Shown: positions 25,005 through 32,787 of the stretch, piece by piece
How positions within the stretch are numbered: position 1 is the stretch's first letter
How the letters are laid out: each line of letters begins with the position of its first letter
Assembly (NCBI GenBank): GCA_022782265.1
Contig: JALFOM010000068.1
Location: forward strand, 1 to 51,009
Origin: Clostridiales bacterium
Lineage (GTDB): Bacteria > Bacillota > Clostridia > Oscillospirales > Oscillospiraceae
DNA: 51,009 nt
Direction: 5' to 3'
Position numbers and translations under genes: made by a program
The notes under the pieces: generated by a model
What the model was told of the DNA's origin: nothing
The model's input: only the letters and a program-made list of their open reading frames with translations
Databases searched by the model: none

Positions 25005-27055
25005 TGAAGGAGCTTATCCTTGCCAAAAGCGCGGGCTTCTGCTTTGGCGTGAACCGCTCTGTGGACATGGCGGAAAAGCTGCTGCGGGAAAAGGGGAGCT
25101 GCTGCAGCTTCGGCCAGCTCATACATAACGAGGACGTTGTAAAGGAGCTGGAGGAGAGGGGACTGCGGGTGATCCACTCTCCTGAAGAGGCCATGCCCGG
25201 GGACAATGTACTCATCCGCGCCCACGGCGTGTCCCGTCAGCTGGTGGAGCAGCTGGAGGCCCGGGGAGCCATTGTCACCGACGCCACCTGCCCCAAGGTA
25301 AAGCACATTCACGGTATCGTCAGCCGCGCCGATGAGGAGGGGCGCTTTGTCATCATCATCGGCATGCGCCGCCACCCGGAGGTGGAGGCCATCTGCGGCT
25401 GGTGCAGCCGGCATCAGGTATTTGAAAATGCTGCCGAGCTGGAAGAATGGCTGGAGGAACACCCGGATTTTTGGGATAAACCCCTAAGTGTGGTGGTACA
25501 AACCACGCAGACCGGCAGTAATTTTACCGAATGTTGCAATATCATAAAAAAAAGATGTACAAATGCGAAAATATCTGATACAATATGCTTTGCTACGTCC
25601 ACGCGTCAGGAAGAGGCTGCTGCGATAGCCTCCCGGTGTGACGCCATGGTTGTTATCGGCGGAAAACACAGCGCCAACAGCATCCATTTAGCTCAGATCT
25701 GCGCGGAAAACTGTCCTTCGATCCAGTTTATCCAGCGTGCGGACGAGCTGGATCTGGATCAGCTGAAATCTGCCGGGACGGTCGGCTTGACAGCGGGGGC
25801 ATCAACGCCTGCGTGGATAATTAAGGAGGTAAGAAACAAAATGAGCGACGAAATCAAAGTAGAAGAATCCGCAGTGGAGAAGGAACAGTCCTTCGATGAA
25901 ATGCTGGAGGAGACTCTCAAAACAATATATAATGGAGATAAGGTAACCGGAACCGTAGTTGCAATCACCGGCACCGAGATCAGCGTTGATCTGGGTACCA
26001 AGTATTCCGGCTTCATTCCCACCACCGAGTTTACCGACGACGGCATCAAGGTCGAAGACGCCGTCAAGGTTGGCGACACCATTGAGGCTGTCGTTGTCAG
26101 AGTCAACGACATTGAAGGCACCGCAATGCTCTCCAAGAAGCGTCTCGACGCTGCCAAGAGCTGGAACGACGTTGAGGCCGCTGCCGAGGACGGCACCGTT
26201 CTGGAAGGCGTTGTCACCGAGGAGAACAAGGGCGGCGTTGTGGTCAACGTCAAGGGCGTGCGTGTGTTCGTTCCCGCCTCCCAGACCGACCTGCCCAGAG
26301 ACGCTGAGCTGAGCCAGCTCCTCAAGAAGACCGTCCGCCTGAAGATCACCGAGGTCAACAAGGCCCGCAAGCGCGTTGTTGGCTCCATCCGCCGCGTTGC
26401 CCAGGCCGAGCGCCGCGAGCGCACCGAGGCCATCTGGAACGAGATCGAGGTCGGCAAGAAGTACCACGGCGTGGTCAAGTCCCTGACCAGCTACGGCGCA
26501 TTTGTAGACATCGGCGGCATCGACGGCATGGTTCATGTGTCCGAGCTGAGCTGGGGCCGCATCCATCAGCCCTCCGAGGTCGTCTCCGTTGGCGACGAGA
26601 TCGACGTTTACGTCATCAACTTTGACCGCGAGAAGCGCAAGATCTCCCTGGGCTACAAGGATCCCAACGGCAACCCCTGGACCCAGTTCACCGAGAAGTA
26701 CCAGGTTGGCAGCGTTGCCACCGTCAAGGTAGTCAAGCTCATGACCTTCGGCGCCTTTGCCGAGATCCTGCCCGGTGTTGATGGCCTGATCCACATCTCC
26801 CAGATCGCAAACCGCCGCATCGCCAAGCCCGACGACGTGCTGACCGTAGGCGATGTTGTCGACGTGAAGATCACCGCCATCGACGAGGAGAAGCACAAGG
26901 TCTCCCTGTCCATCCGTGCCCTGTCCGAGCCTGCTCCCGCTCCCGTAAAGGAAGAGCCTGTTGAGGAAGAGAAAGTCGGCCCCGAGGCTGATGCTCTGGT
27001 CTACGAAGTCTCCGCCACCGGCGAAGCCACCGGCATCGCTCCCGAAGAGGAGTAA
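25004..27055 (+). CDS. Fusion of IspH (HMBPP reductase) and ribosomal protein S1
   Basis: A 683-aa fusion known in Clostridia. Residues 1-279 are IspH, the last step of the MEP isoprenoid pathway, with [4Fe-4S] ligands C13 (GFCFGV), C96 (ATCPK) and C195 (ICFATS). Residues 280-683 contain four S1 RNA-binding repeats (first near GDKVTGTVVAI, strongest SYGAFVDIGGIDGMVHVSEL) and an acidic tail. At the junction, AAGGAGGT (25823-25830) lies 10 nt before an in-frame ATG at 25841, so S1 may also be made as a separate 404-aa protein. Codon bias is stronger in the S1 part, consistent with higher expression. Confidence 0.95.
   Translation: MKELILAKSAGFCFGVNRSVDMAEKLLREKGSCCSFGQLIHNEDVVKELEERGLRVIHSPEEAMPGDNVLIRAHGVSRQLVEQLEARGAIVTDATCPKVKHIHGIVSRADEEGRFVIIIGMRRHPEVEAICGWCSRHQVFENAAELEEWLEEHPDFWDKPLSVVVQTTQTGSNFTECCNIIKKRCTNAKISDTICFATSTRQEEAAAIASRCDAMVVIGGKHSANSIHLAQICAENCPSIQFIQRADELDLDQLKSAGTVGLTAGASTPAWIIKEVRNKMSDEIKVEESAVEKEQSFDEMLEETLKTIYNGDKVTGTVVAITGTEISVDLGTKYSGFIPTTEFTDDGIKVEDAVKVGDTIEAVVVRVNDIEGTAMLSKKRLDAAKSWNDVEAAAEDGTVLEGVVTEENKGGVVVNVKGVRVFVPASQTDLPRDAELSQLLKKTVRLKITEVNKARKRVVGSIRRVAQAERRERTEAIWNEIEVGKKYHGVVKSLTSYGAFVDIGGIDGMVHVSELSWGRIHQPSEVVSVGDEIDVYVINFDREKRKISLGYKDPNGNPWTQFTEKYQVGSVATVKVVKLMTFGAFAEILPGVDGLIHISQIANRRIAKPDDVLTVGDVVDVKITAIDEEKHKVSLSIRALSEPAPAPVKEEPVEEEKVGPEADALVYEVSATGEATGIAPEEE
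25823..25843 (+). promoter_or_regulatory. Internal ribosome-binding site and ATG for the S1 half
   Basis: AAGGAGGT at 25823-25830 and ATG at 25841 lie in frame inside ispH-S1, between the two domains. The SD is as good as any in the window, although it also encodes Lys-Glu-Val in the fusion. It suggests dual production of the fusion and free S1. Confidence 0.6.
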
Positions 27056-27066
27056 TTCAGAGATTT

Positions 27067-27099
27067 AAAATCGCCGCACAAAAAAGTGCGGCGATTTTT
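27067..27099 (+). terminator. Terminator of the cmk/ispH-S1 operon
   Basis: AAAATCGCCGCAC pairs with GTGCGGCGATTTT around an A-rich loop, ending in a T-run. It also lies close to the 3' end of the convergent hydrolase gene (27115) and may act in both directions. Confidence 0.92.
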
Positions 27100-27114
27100 C
27101 ATTGTTTTCGTTTA

Positions 27115-28056
27115 TTACGCTCTTGGCTTAAGCCGGGGCTCGATCCAGTCCAGTACATCCTGATAGACCTGCTGGCGGTTCAGCTCGTTGAGCATCTCAT
27201 GCCGGCCTTCGGGGTAAAGGCGCATGAACACGTCTTTCAGCCCGGCCTGGCAGAAGGCCTTGTAGGCCCGCTCCACGCCCTTGCCGTAGTCGCCCACCGG
27301 GTCCTTGTCGCCGGACATGAAGTACACCGGGGTGTCCTTGTTCATGGCGCCGATGTTCTTCTGGTCAGTGACGAATTTGATGCCGCCCATCATGTCCCGG
27401 TACAGGCTGGCCTTGGCCACAAAGCCGCAGAGCGGGTCATTGATGTATTTTCTCACCATCTCGTGGTCCTGGCTGAGCCAGTCGAAATCGGTCATGGGGA
27501 AGCGGACCTTCTTGTTGTACGCGCCGAAAGCCAGGTCGTTTAAGAATTTGCCGTCCGCTCTGGGGCCTTTGGCTCTGACGATGGATTCGGCCATGGCGTA
27601 GCCGGAATAGACCAGGGCCTTGGACTGGTGGCCGGTGCCGCTGAGAATCACCAGGTCGGGCTTCTCCGGGTGTTTGACAATATAGGTGCGGGTCAGGAAG
27701 CTGCCCATGCTGTGGCCGAAGAAAATATAGGGCAGGTCGGGGTGATCCGCTTTCATCAGGTCGTGGAGCTTGTCCATGTCCTGCACCACATGGTCCCAGC
27801 CGTTATCCTCGGCGAAAAAGCCCAGATCCTCGGGAGCGGAAACGGACTTGCCGTGGCCCAGATGGTCGTTGCCCACCACAAGAATGCCATTTTGGGCAAG
27901 GAAAAAGGCAAAATCGTCATAGCGGTCAATATACTCGGCAATGCCGTGGGCGATCTGCAATACGGCCCTGGGGGCCCCGTCGGGCATACACTGACGGGCA
28001 TGGATATGGTTTTTGCCGGTACTGGATGCAAAAGTAAAATCACTGAAACTTGGCAT
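27115..28056 (-). CDS. Alpha/beta hydrolase, monoacylglycerol lipase/lysophospholipase-like
   Basis: A 313-aa serine hydrolase of the Hydrolase_4 type. The nucleophile is in GHSMGS (S116); the acid Asp is in SGDKDPV and the His in GRHEM. The NDHLGHGKS segment is typical of MGL-like lipases. No signal peptide, so it is cytosolic. The start is the ATG at 28054-28056, with AAGGAGG about 7 nt upstream. It is transcribed alone from its own promoter and diverges from dut. Confidence 0.88.
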   Translation of the reverse strand: MPSFSDFTFASSTGKNHIHARQCMPDGAPRAVLQIAHGIAEYIDRYDDFAFFLAQNGILVVGNDHLGHGKSVSAPEDLGFFAEDNGWDHVVQDMDKLHDLMKADHPDLPYIFFGHSMGSFLTRTYIVKHPEKPDLVILSGTGHQSKALVYSGYAMAESIVRAKGPRADGKFLNDLAFGAYNKKVRFPMTDFDWLSQDHEMVRKYINDPLCGFVAKASLYRDMMGGIKFVTDQKNIGAMNKDTPVYFMSGDKDPVGDYGKGVERAYKAFCQAGLKDVFMRLYPEGRHEMLNELNRQQVYQDVLDWIEPRLKPRA

Positions 28057-28096
28057 TGAAATATCCTCCTTCATATGATACCATTTTCCTGGCTTT

Positions 28097-28125
28097 ATTT
28101 TATCCAGATTTAAATCTTTAGTCAA
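28097..28125 (-). promoter_or_regulatory. Promoter of the lipase-like gene
   Basis: On the minus strand TTGACT (complement of 28120-28125) and TAAAAT (complement of 28097-28102) are 17 bp apart, about 40 nt before the start codon. Confidence 0.75.
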
Positions 28126-28144
28126 TAAACAGAGTGAGAAGAAT

Positions 28145-28573
28145 ATGAAAATTCAAATCAAATATTTCGTTGACGATTTAATTAAAATCGAAAAAATCGC
28201 CCAGGGAGACTGGATCGACCTGCGCGCCGGCGAGGATGTGGAGATGAAGGCGGGGGAGTTTCGCTTTATCCGTCTGGGCCTGGGCATGATCCTGCCCGAG
28301 GGCTATGAGGCCCATGTGGCTCCCCGCAGCAGTACCTTCAAGAACTTCGGCATCATCGCCACCAACAGCGTGGGCGTCATCGACAACTCCTTCTGCGGCG
28401 AGGAGGACGAGTGGAAAATGCCTGCCTACGCCCTGCGGGACACGGTGATTAAAAAGAACGACCGCATCTGCCAGTTTCGCATCATGGAAAAGCAGCCGCC
28501 CCTGGAATTTGAAACGGTGGAGCACCTGAAGGAAACCAGCCGCGGCGGCTTCGGCTCCACGGGGAAAACATAA
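28145..28573 (+). CDS. dut: dUTP diphosphatase family protein
   Basis: A 142-aa trimeric dUTPase-type enzyme that lowers dUTP and supplies dUMP for dTMP synthesis. The motifs are [12 protein letters not shown] (motif 2), [14 protein letters not shown] (motif 3) and RGGFGSTG (motif 5). Motif 3 has Phe where most dUTPases have Tyr, and the acidic EEDEW insertion is as in the Firmicutes subtype. The SD (GTGAGAAG) is moderate. Single gene, followed by a terminator. Confidence 0.9.
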   Translation: MKIQIKYFVDDLIKIEKIAQGDWIDLRAGEDVEMKAGEFRFIRLGLGMILPEGYEAHVAPRSSTFKNFGIIATNSVGVIDNSFCGEEDEWKMPAYALRDTVIKKNDRICQFRIMEKQPPLEFETVEHLKETSRGGFGSTGKT

Positions 28574-28575
28574 TG

Positions 28576-28610
28576 AAAAATCCCTCCGAAAATTTTTCGG
28601 AGGGATTTTT
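28576..28610 (+). terminator. Terminator of dut
   Basis: AAAATCCCTCCGAAAA pairs with TTTTCGGAGGGATTTT, ending in a T-run, directly after the stop codon. Confidence 0.92.
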
Positions 28611-28684
28611 CAAAAATACGGACGCGGAAGCGAAAAACACACGTTTATAATCATGAAAGCTTTCAAAGAAACGGAGGGGTGGAC

Positions 28685-29236
28685 ATGCCTGATATCCTGC
28701 GCGAGCTGCAAAGAGGAAGCGAGGAGGCGCTGGAAAAGCTGATTGAAACCTATACCGGCTATGTGGGAACCGTTGTTTGGAATATCGTTTGCGGGACGCT
28801 TAGCCGCGGCGACGCGGAAGAGATCATCTCCGATGTGTTTTTAAGCCTCTGGTATAACGCGAAAAAGGTACAGCCCGGAAAGCTCAGGCCATATCTGGCC
28901 GCGGTTGCCCGCAATAAATCCATAGACGCTCTGCGCAAGGCAGGAAAGGAGCCGGTATTTGAAGAAGATCTCATGATCGTCTCCGGCTGTGACCCGGAGC
29001 GGGAGCTGACCAAAAAGGAGGAGGCGGAGATCCTGCGCAAGACCCTGAATGAACTGCCGGAGCCAGACAGAACGGTGTTTATCCGCCATTATTATGGCGG
29101 GGAAAAGACTGCACAGATAGGGGAGCGTATGGGGCTCAGCCCAAATACGGTACAGAGCAAGCTGAAACGCGGCCGGGAGAAGCTGCGCCGCGTATTGAAG
29201 GAAAGGGGGGGTTTCCTTGAACAAGAAGATTTCTGA
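28685..29236 (+). CDS. ECF-type RNA polymerase sigma factor
   Basis: A 183-aa sigma-70 family factor. Region 2 (about residues 20-90) contains DAEEIISDVFLSLW and LRPYLAAVARNKSIDALRK; region 4 (about 125-175) has LPEPDRTVFIRHYYGG and MGLSPNTVQSKLKRGREKLR. CGGAGGGG precedes the ATG at 28685; a GTG at 28679 is in frame but overlaps that SD. A TATAAT hexamer at 28646-28651 has no good -35, as expected if transcription is self-driven. The neighbouring gene overlaps by 20 nt and encodes a probable anti-sigma factor. Confidence 0.92.
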   Translation: MPDILRELQRGSEEALEKLIETYTGYVGTVVWNIVCGTLSRGDAEEIISDVFLSLWYNAKKVQPGKLRPYLAAVARNKSIDALRKAGKEPVFEEDLMIVSGCDPERELTKKEEAEILRKTLNELPEPDRTVFIRHYYGGEKTAQIGERMGLSPNTVQSKLKRGREKLRRVLKERGGFLEQEDF

Positions 29237-30176
29237 GCTGTTCGCGGCCTATGACGGGGAATTGGAACTGGATGAGCAGTCCGGCTTTGACCCAGAACGG
29301 ATAAAGGCGAATACCCTGCAAAAGATCAGAGGAGAAAGGGACATACCGGTGAGAAAACCATTTCGGCGAACACTGCTGATTGCGGCAGTCCTGGTCTGCC
29401 TCCTGGCGGCGACGGCCTGCGCAGTAGTCTGGCAAATGAGCTACCGTTTCCTGGATGAGGGAGAGACGCTGGAATACAGCTATACGACCGATAATCTGAT
29501 CAGTAAAGACGAGGAGGGCTATCATTACGAAGAAAAGAGTATCGTCATGGAGAACGCAGTGATGGTACTCAATTTTGAGGGCCGCAGCGAGAGCAAGCAG
29601 TTTCTCCTCAAAGCAAACTGGCTGCCGGAGGAATATGAGGCAAATAAAATCAGCTATGCGGAATATATTGCGTTTTATGCAGATCACCAGCGGACGCCCA
29701 GAGAATACGGACCGGAGCCAGAGGCCGCACTGAAAGAGGCTGGGCTAACGGAGGAAGAGGCCAAAGAGTGGTGTTTCATGTTTGACTGTGACGCGAAGAT
29801 CGACGGCGAAATGAAACCGCTGTATGAGATCACTATCCTTCAGCCCACGGAAATTTATCAAAAGGATTGCCTGATCGGCCCATACGGCGATGAGGCGGAG
29901 ATCATCAAGGAAGGGGAGCTGAGTGGCTGGAGAATGCTCGAGGTGTACAACAAATGGAGGCCCCAGGCCGGCGGGGAAACGTTCAACATGGACCAGAATA
30001 TTCTCCTGCTTTACGAACCGGAGAAAGGATATCTGATCACCCTGGTGGGGACTGCCGACTTTGCGCTGTTGGAAAAGATCGCGGAAAACCTTGAAGTAAG
30101 GGAGACCCAGCGGACCATATACAGCGCGGAGGAAAACTGGTTTGATTATAATCTCATTATCGCAGGCGTCGGCTAA
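29217..30176 (+). CDS. Membrane-anchored anti-sigma factor candidate (DUF4367-like)
   Basis: A 319-aa protein. The cytoplasmic N terminus (about 1-50) is followed by one membrane span (RTLLIAAVLVCLLAATACAV, about 50-70) and a large extracytoplasmic domain. The end, VGTADFALLEKIAENLEV, resembles DUF4367 sensor domains. The TTG start at 29217 is supported by a run of seven Gs after AAA (29201-29210) 6 nt upstream. The overlap with the sigma gene suggests tight coupling, as in sigma/anti-sigma pairs. The anti-sigma role is inferred from layout; the signal is unknown. Confidence 0.72.
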   Translation: MNKKISELFAAYDGELELDEQSGFDPERIKANTLQKIRGERDIPVRKPFRRTLLIAAVLVCLLAATACAVVWQMSYRFLDEGETLEYSYTTDNLISKDEEGYHYEEKSIVMENAVMVLNFEGRSESKQFLLKANWLPEEYEANKISYAEYIAFYADHQRTPREYGPEPEAALKEAGLTEEEAKEWCFMFDCDAKIDGEMKPLYEITILQPTEIYQKDCLIGPYGDEAEIIKEGELSGWRMLEVYNKWRPQAGGETFNMDQNILLLYEPEKGYLITLVGTADFALLEKIAENLEVRETQRTIYSAEENWFDYNLIIAGVG

Positions 30177-30234
30177 AACAGAACAACCGCCGGGGCATTT
30201 GCCCCGGCGGCCATCTTGTTGATGTTCTGTTTTC
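30176..30234. terminator. Nested bidirectional terminator
   Basis: An inner stem CCGCCGGGGC / GCCCCGGCGG lies inside an outer stem AAAACAGAACA / TGTTCTGTTTT. It serves the anti-sigma gene (plus) and the convergent DUF308 gene (minus, ends 30242). Confidence 0.85.
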
Positions 30235-30241
30235 TTTTCTG

Positions 30242-30775
30242 TCACTGCCAAAGCCGGCTGGAAAAACAGCCGCGAACGATAAACGCTATGCCCTGAATGA
30301 CCAGCAGCACACCGACAATCACGGCCATGGCCAGGATGCTTGTCATGGGCGAGAGCAGGGACAGAAATCCAGCTGCCGCCAGCATCACGCCCAGGGCCGT
30401 GAACCAGCCCCAGCCCCGGACGCCAAGCCGCTGCAGGTCGAAGGAATTGACAAACTTGGCAATGCCTGAGAACAGCAGCCACATGCTGAAGATAAAGGGC
30501 AGCGCGATGGCAGTGAACAGATCATTGCAGAGAACAAACAGGGACAGCAGTACCGTCACAATGCCGTCAAGCAGAAACCAGCCGGAACCGGCGATGTAAT
30601 TGTGTGCCCAGGCAAAAACCAGAATATCCACGATGCCTGAAAACAGCATCGCAAAGCCAAGAATCAAGGACATGCTTCCAAGGGCCACATCGGGATTCCT
30701 CAGGCAGACTATTCCTGCAATTACCAGCAGAACGCCGGCGATCACCAATAAAACGCGGGAAAGGGTTTTGTTCAT
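30242..30775 (-). CDS. HdeD-family (DUF308) membrane protein
   Basis: A 177-aa, almost wholly hydrophobic protein with about six membrane spans in three hairpins, as in HdeD/DUF308 proteins (related to an acid-resistance protein of enteric bacteria). Its function in Firmicutes is unknown. The start is the ATG at 30773-30775; GGAGG lies about 8 nt upstream, inside a longer in-frame reading from 30790. It lies 38 bp after hsp20 on the same strand with no terminator between, so it is probably part of the same CIRCE-controlled unit. Confidence 0.85.
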   Translation of the reverse strand: MNKTLSRVLLVIAGVLLVIAGIVCLRNPDVALGSMSLILGFAMLFSGIVDILVFAWAHNYIAGSGWFLLDGIVTVLLSLFVLCNDLFTAIALPFIFSMWLLFSGIAKFVNSFDLQRLGVRGWGWFTALGVMLAAAGFLSLLSPMTSILAMAVIVGVLLVIQGIAFIVRGCFSSRLWQ

Positions 30776-30813
30776 CTTGACGGCCTCCATTCTTTCTGTG
30801 TTTTCAATCCGGA

Positions 30814-31260
30814 TTATTTTATGGCGATGGTCTTTTTCCCCGGCAGCCTCTTTTCTGCTTTCTTCGGCAAAGAGATCCTGAGGATGCCGTCCTCAAATCC
30901 GGCAGACACTTCCTCCGGCTCCACAGCCTTGCCCACAAAGAAGCTGCGGCTGCATGTGCCGGCATAGCGTTCCTGACGGATGTACTTGCCCTTTTTGTCC
31001 TCTGTGTCCTTGTCAAGGCCCTTGGCGGCGCTGATGGTCAGGTAGCCGTCGTTCAAATCAAGGCCTATCTCGTCCTTTTTGAAGCCTGGCAGGTCGATAT
31101 CCAGCTCGTAGCTGTCCTCGGTCTCGCGCACATCGGTCTTCATCAGGTTTCTGGCGTGCTTTCCGTAAAGCGGATCATGCCCACCGTGTTCAGGGAACAT
31201 GGCTAAGCTATCATCAAAGAAATCGTCGAACAGGTATTCACCAAAAATACTGGGCATCAT
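30814..31260 (-). CDS. Hsp20/alpha-crystallin family small heat shock protein
   Basis: A 148-aa holdase chaperone that binds unfolding proteins. The alpha-crystallin domain (about 40-140) contains DIDLPGFKKDEIGLDLNDGYLTI and the closing motif AGFEDGILRISLPKK. The C-terminal TIAIK supplies the I-x-I contact for oligomers. GGAGG precedes the ATG. A CIRCE operator overlaps its promoter, so it is predicted to be repressed by HrcA and induced by heat. Confidence 0.95.
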   Translation of the reverse strand: MMPSIFGEYLFDDFFDDSLAMFPEHGGHDPLYGKHARNLMKTDVRETEDSYELDIDLPGFKKDEIGLDLNDGYLTISAAKGLDKDTEDKKGKYIRQERYAGTCSRSFFVGKAVEPEEVSAGFEDGILRISLPKKAEKRLPGKKTIAIK

Positions 31261-31338
31261 AAGTCATTCCTCCATTCATTCTTATCCTAATGCCCTTTGT
31301 GAGGGAACCTTTTTGGTCCTCCCGCTCGGTACGATCAT

Positions 31339-31367
31339 GTTATAGTCCTTCAAATTAGCACTGTCAA
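31339..31367 (-). promoter_or_regulatory. Promoter of hsp20
   Basis: On the minus strand TTGACA (complement of 31362-31367) and TATAAC (complement of 31339-31344) are 17 bp apart. The -35 box lies within the CIRCE operator. Confidence 0.85.
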
Positions 31368-31381
31368 TAGGAGAGTGCTAA
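31355..31381 (-). promoter_or_regulatory. CIRCE operator (HrcA-binding inverted repeat)
   Basis: TTAGCACTG, 9 bp, GAGTGCTAA. It matches the consensus TTAGCACTC-N9-GAGTGCTAA with a single mismatch. HrcA binding would block the hsp20 promoter. hrcA itself is not in the window. Confidence 0.93.
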
Positions 31382-31428
31382 TGTTCATCAAAAAAACGAT
31401 TTTCGTTCACAAAATAAGCGATTTCAAA

Positions 31429-31464
31429 TCAAAGAGCTGCGGCAGAAATGCCGCAGCTCTTTGA
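31429..31464. terminator. Terminator of ackA
   Basis: TCAAAGAGCTGCGGCA (31429-31444) pairs perfectly with 31449-31464 around a 4-nt loop. It is 16 nt past the ackA stop (minus strand); T-rich sequence follows on that strand. Confidence 0.75.
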
Positions 31465-31479
31465 TATTGATGGAGTAAA

Positions 31480-32676
31480 TCAGCCGACGATGTCGCGGGT
31501 GTCGCGGGCGATGACCAGCTCTTCGTTGGTAGGGATGACGAAGACCTTCACGGGGGAGTCGGGGGTGGAGATCATGACATCCTCGCCGCGCTTGGAATTG
31601 GCGGCCTCGTCCACCTTGACGCCCAGATAGCCGAAGTACTGGCAGATGGCGGCGCGGGTCTCTTTGCTGTTCTCGCCCACGCCGGCGGTGAACACGATGG
31701 CGTCCACGCCGTTCATAGCGGCCACGTAGGAGCCGGCCACCTTGGCCACCCAGTAGTGGAACATGTCCAGAGCCAGAGCGGCGCGTTCGTTGCCCTCAGC
31801 GGCAGCCTTGTCCAGATCGCGGAAGTCGGAGGAGACGCCGGAGACGCCCAGAACGCCGGACTTCTTGTTCAGGATGTTCAGCATCTCGTCGATGCTGTAG
31901 CCGTATTTGTTCATCAGAAACTGAACGACGCCGTTGTCCAGGTCGCCGCAGCGGGTGCCCATGGGCAGACCCACCAGAGGCGTGAAGCCCATGGAGGTGT
32001 CCACGCACTTTCCGCCGTTGATGGCCGCGATGGAGGAGCCGTTGCCCATGTGGCAGGAGATAATCTTCAGCTCTTCGATGGGCTTGCCCATCAGTTCAGC
32101 GCAGCGGGAGGAGACATAGCGGTGAGAGGTGCCGTGGAAGCCGTAGCGGCGGATGCCGTCGTTCTTGTAGTACTCATAGGGAATGGCATACATGAAGGCC
32201 TTGCCGGGCATGGTCTGGTGGAAAGCGGTGTCGAACACGGCCACCATGGGGACGTCGCCCATGACCGCCTTGCAGGCGTTGATGCCGGTGATGTTTGCGG
32301 GGTTGTGCAGGGGAGCGAAGGGGGTGCAGTCCTCAAGGGCGGCCATGACCTCGTCGTTGATGAGCACGGAGCTGGCAAACTTCTCGCCGCCGTGGACCAC
32401 GCGGTGACCCACCGCGTCGATCTCCTTCATGGAGGCCACAACACCGTATTCGGGGCTGGTCAGCTTGTCGATGACAGCAGCAATGGCCTCAGAATGGGTG
32501 GGCAGGCTGATATCCTCGTCAAAGACGGGCTTGCCGCCAACCAGCGGGCTGTGCTTCAGATGTCCGTCGATACCGATGCGCTCGCAGAGACCCTTGGCCA
32601 TGAGCTGTTCGGTCTCCATATCGATGAGCTGGTATTTGAGGGAGGAGCTGCCTGCGTTAATTACAAGAATTTTCAT
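31480..32676 (-). CDS. ackA: Acetate kinase
   Basis: A 398-aa enzyme that interconverts acetyl phosphate + ADP and acetate + ATP, a main ATP source in fermenters. The N terminus [19 protein letters not shown] is the phosphate-binding signature. HRVVHGG, the FHGTSHRY loop and the SCHMGNGSS adenosine-binding region are all present. The normal partner pta is not adjacent. AGGA lies before the ATG. Single gene between its own promoter and terminator. Confidence 0.97.
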   Translation of the reverse strand: MKILVINAGSSSLKYQLIDMETEQLMAKGLCERIGIDGHLKHSPLVGGKPVFDEDISLPTHSEAIAAVIDKLTSPEYGVVASMKEIDAVGHRVVHGGEKFASSVLINDEVMAALEDCTPFAPLHNPANITGINACKAVMGDVPMVAVFDTAFHQTMPGKAFMYAIPYEYYKNDGIRRYGFHGTSHRYVSSRCAELMGKPIEELKIISCHMGNGSSIAAINGGKCVDTSMGFTPLVGLPMGTRCGDLDNGVVQFLMNKYGYSIDEMLNILNKKSGVLGVSGVSSDFRDLDKAAAEGNERAALALDMFHYWVAKVAGSYVAAMNGVDAIVFTAGVGENSKETRAAICQYFGYLGVKVDEAANSKRGEDVMISTPDSPVKVFVIPTNEELVIARDTRDIVG

Positions 32677-32697
32677 TAATTCAATTCCTTTCTTCTA

Positions 32698-32726
32698 TTG
32701 TAAATATGAGGTGAATTAAGTAAAAT
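32698..32726 (+). promoter_or_regulatory. Promoter of tmcAL
   Basis: TTGTAA (32698-32703), 17-bp spacer, TAAAAT (32721-32726) on the plus strand, facing away from the ackA promoter in the same 110-bp divergent region. Confidence 0.5.
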
Positions 32727-32737
32727 AATACATGACT

Positions 32738-32765
32738 ATTCTAATACAAACGGCAGAAAATGCAA
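32738..32765 (-). promoter_or_regulatory. Promoter of ackA
   Basis: On the minus strand TTGCAT (complement of 32760-32765) and TAGAAT (complement of 32738-32743) are 16 bp apart, about 60 nt before the ackA ATG. Confidence 0.55.
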
Positions 32766-32787
32766 GCTTTTTTTGAGGAGACTGAAA

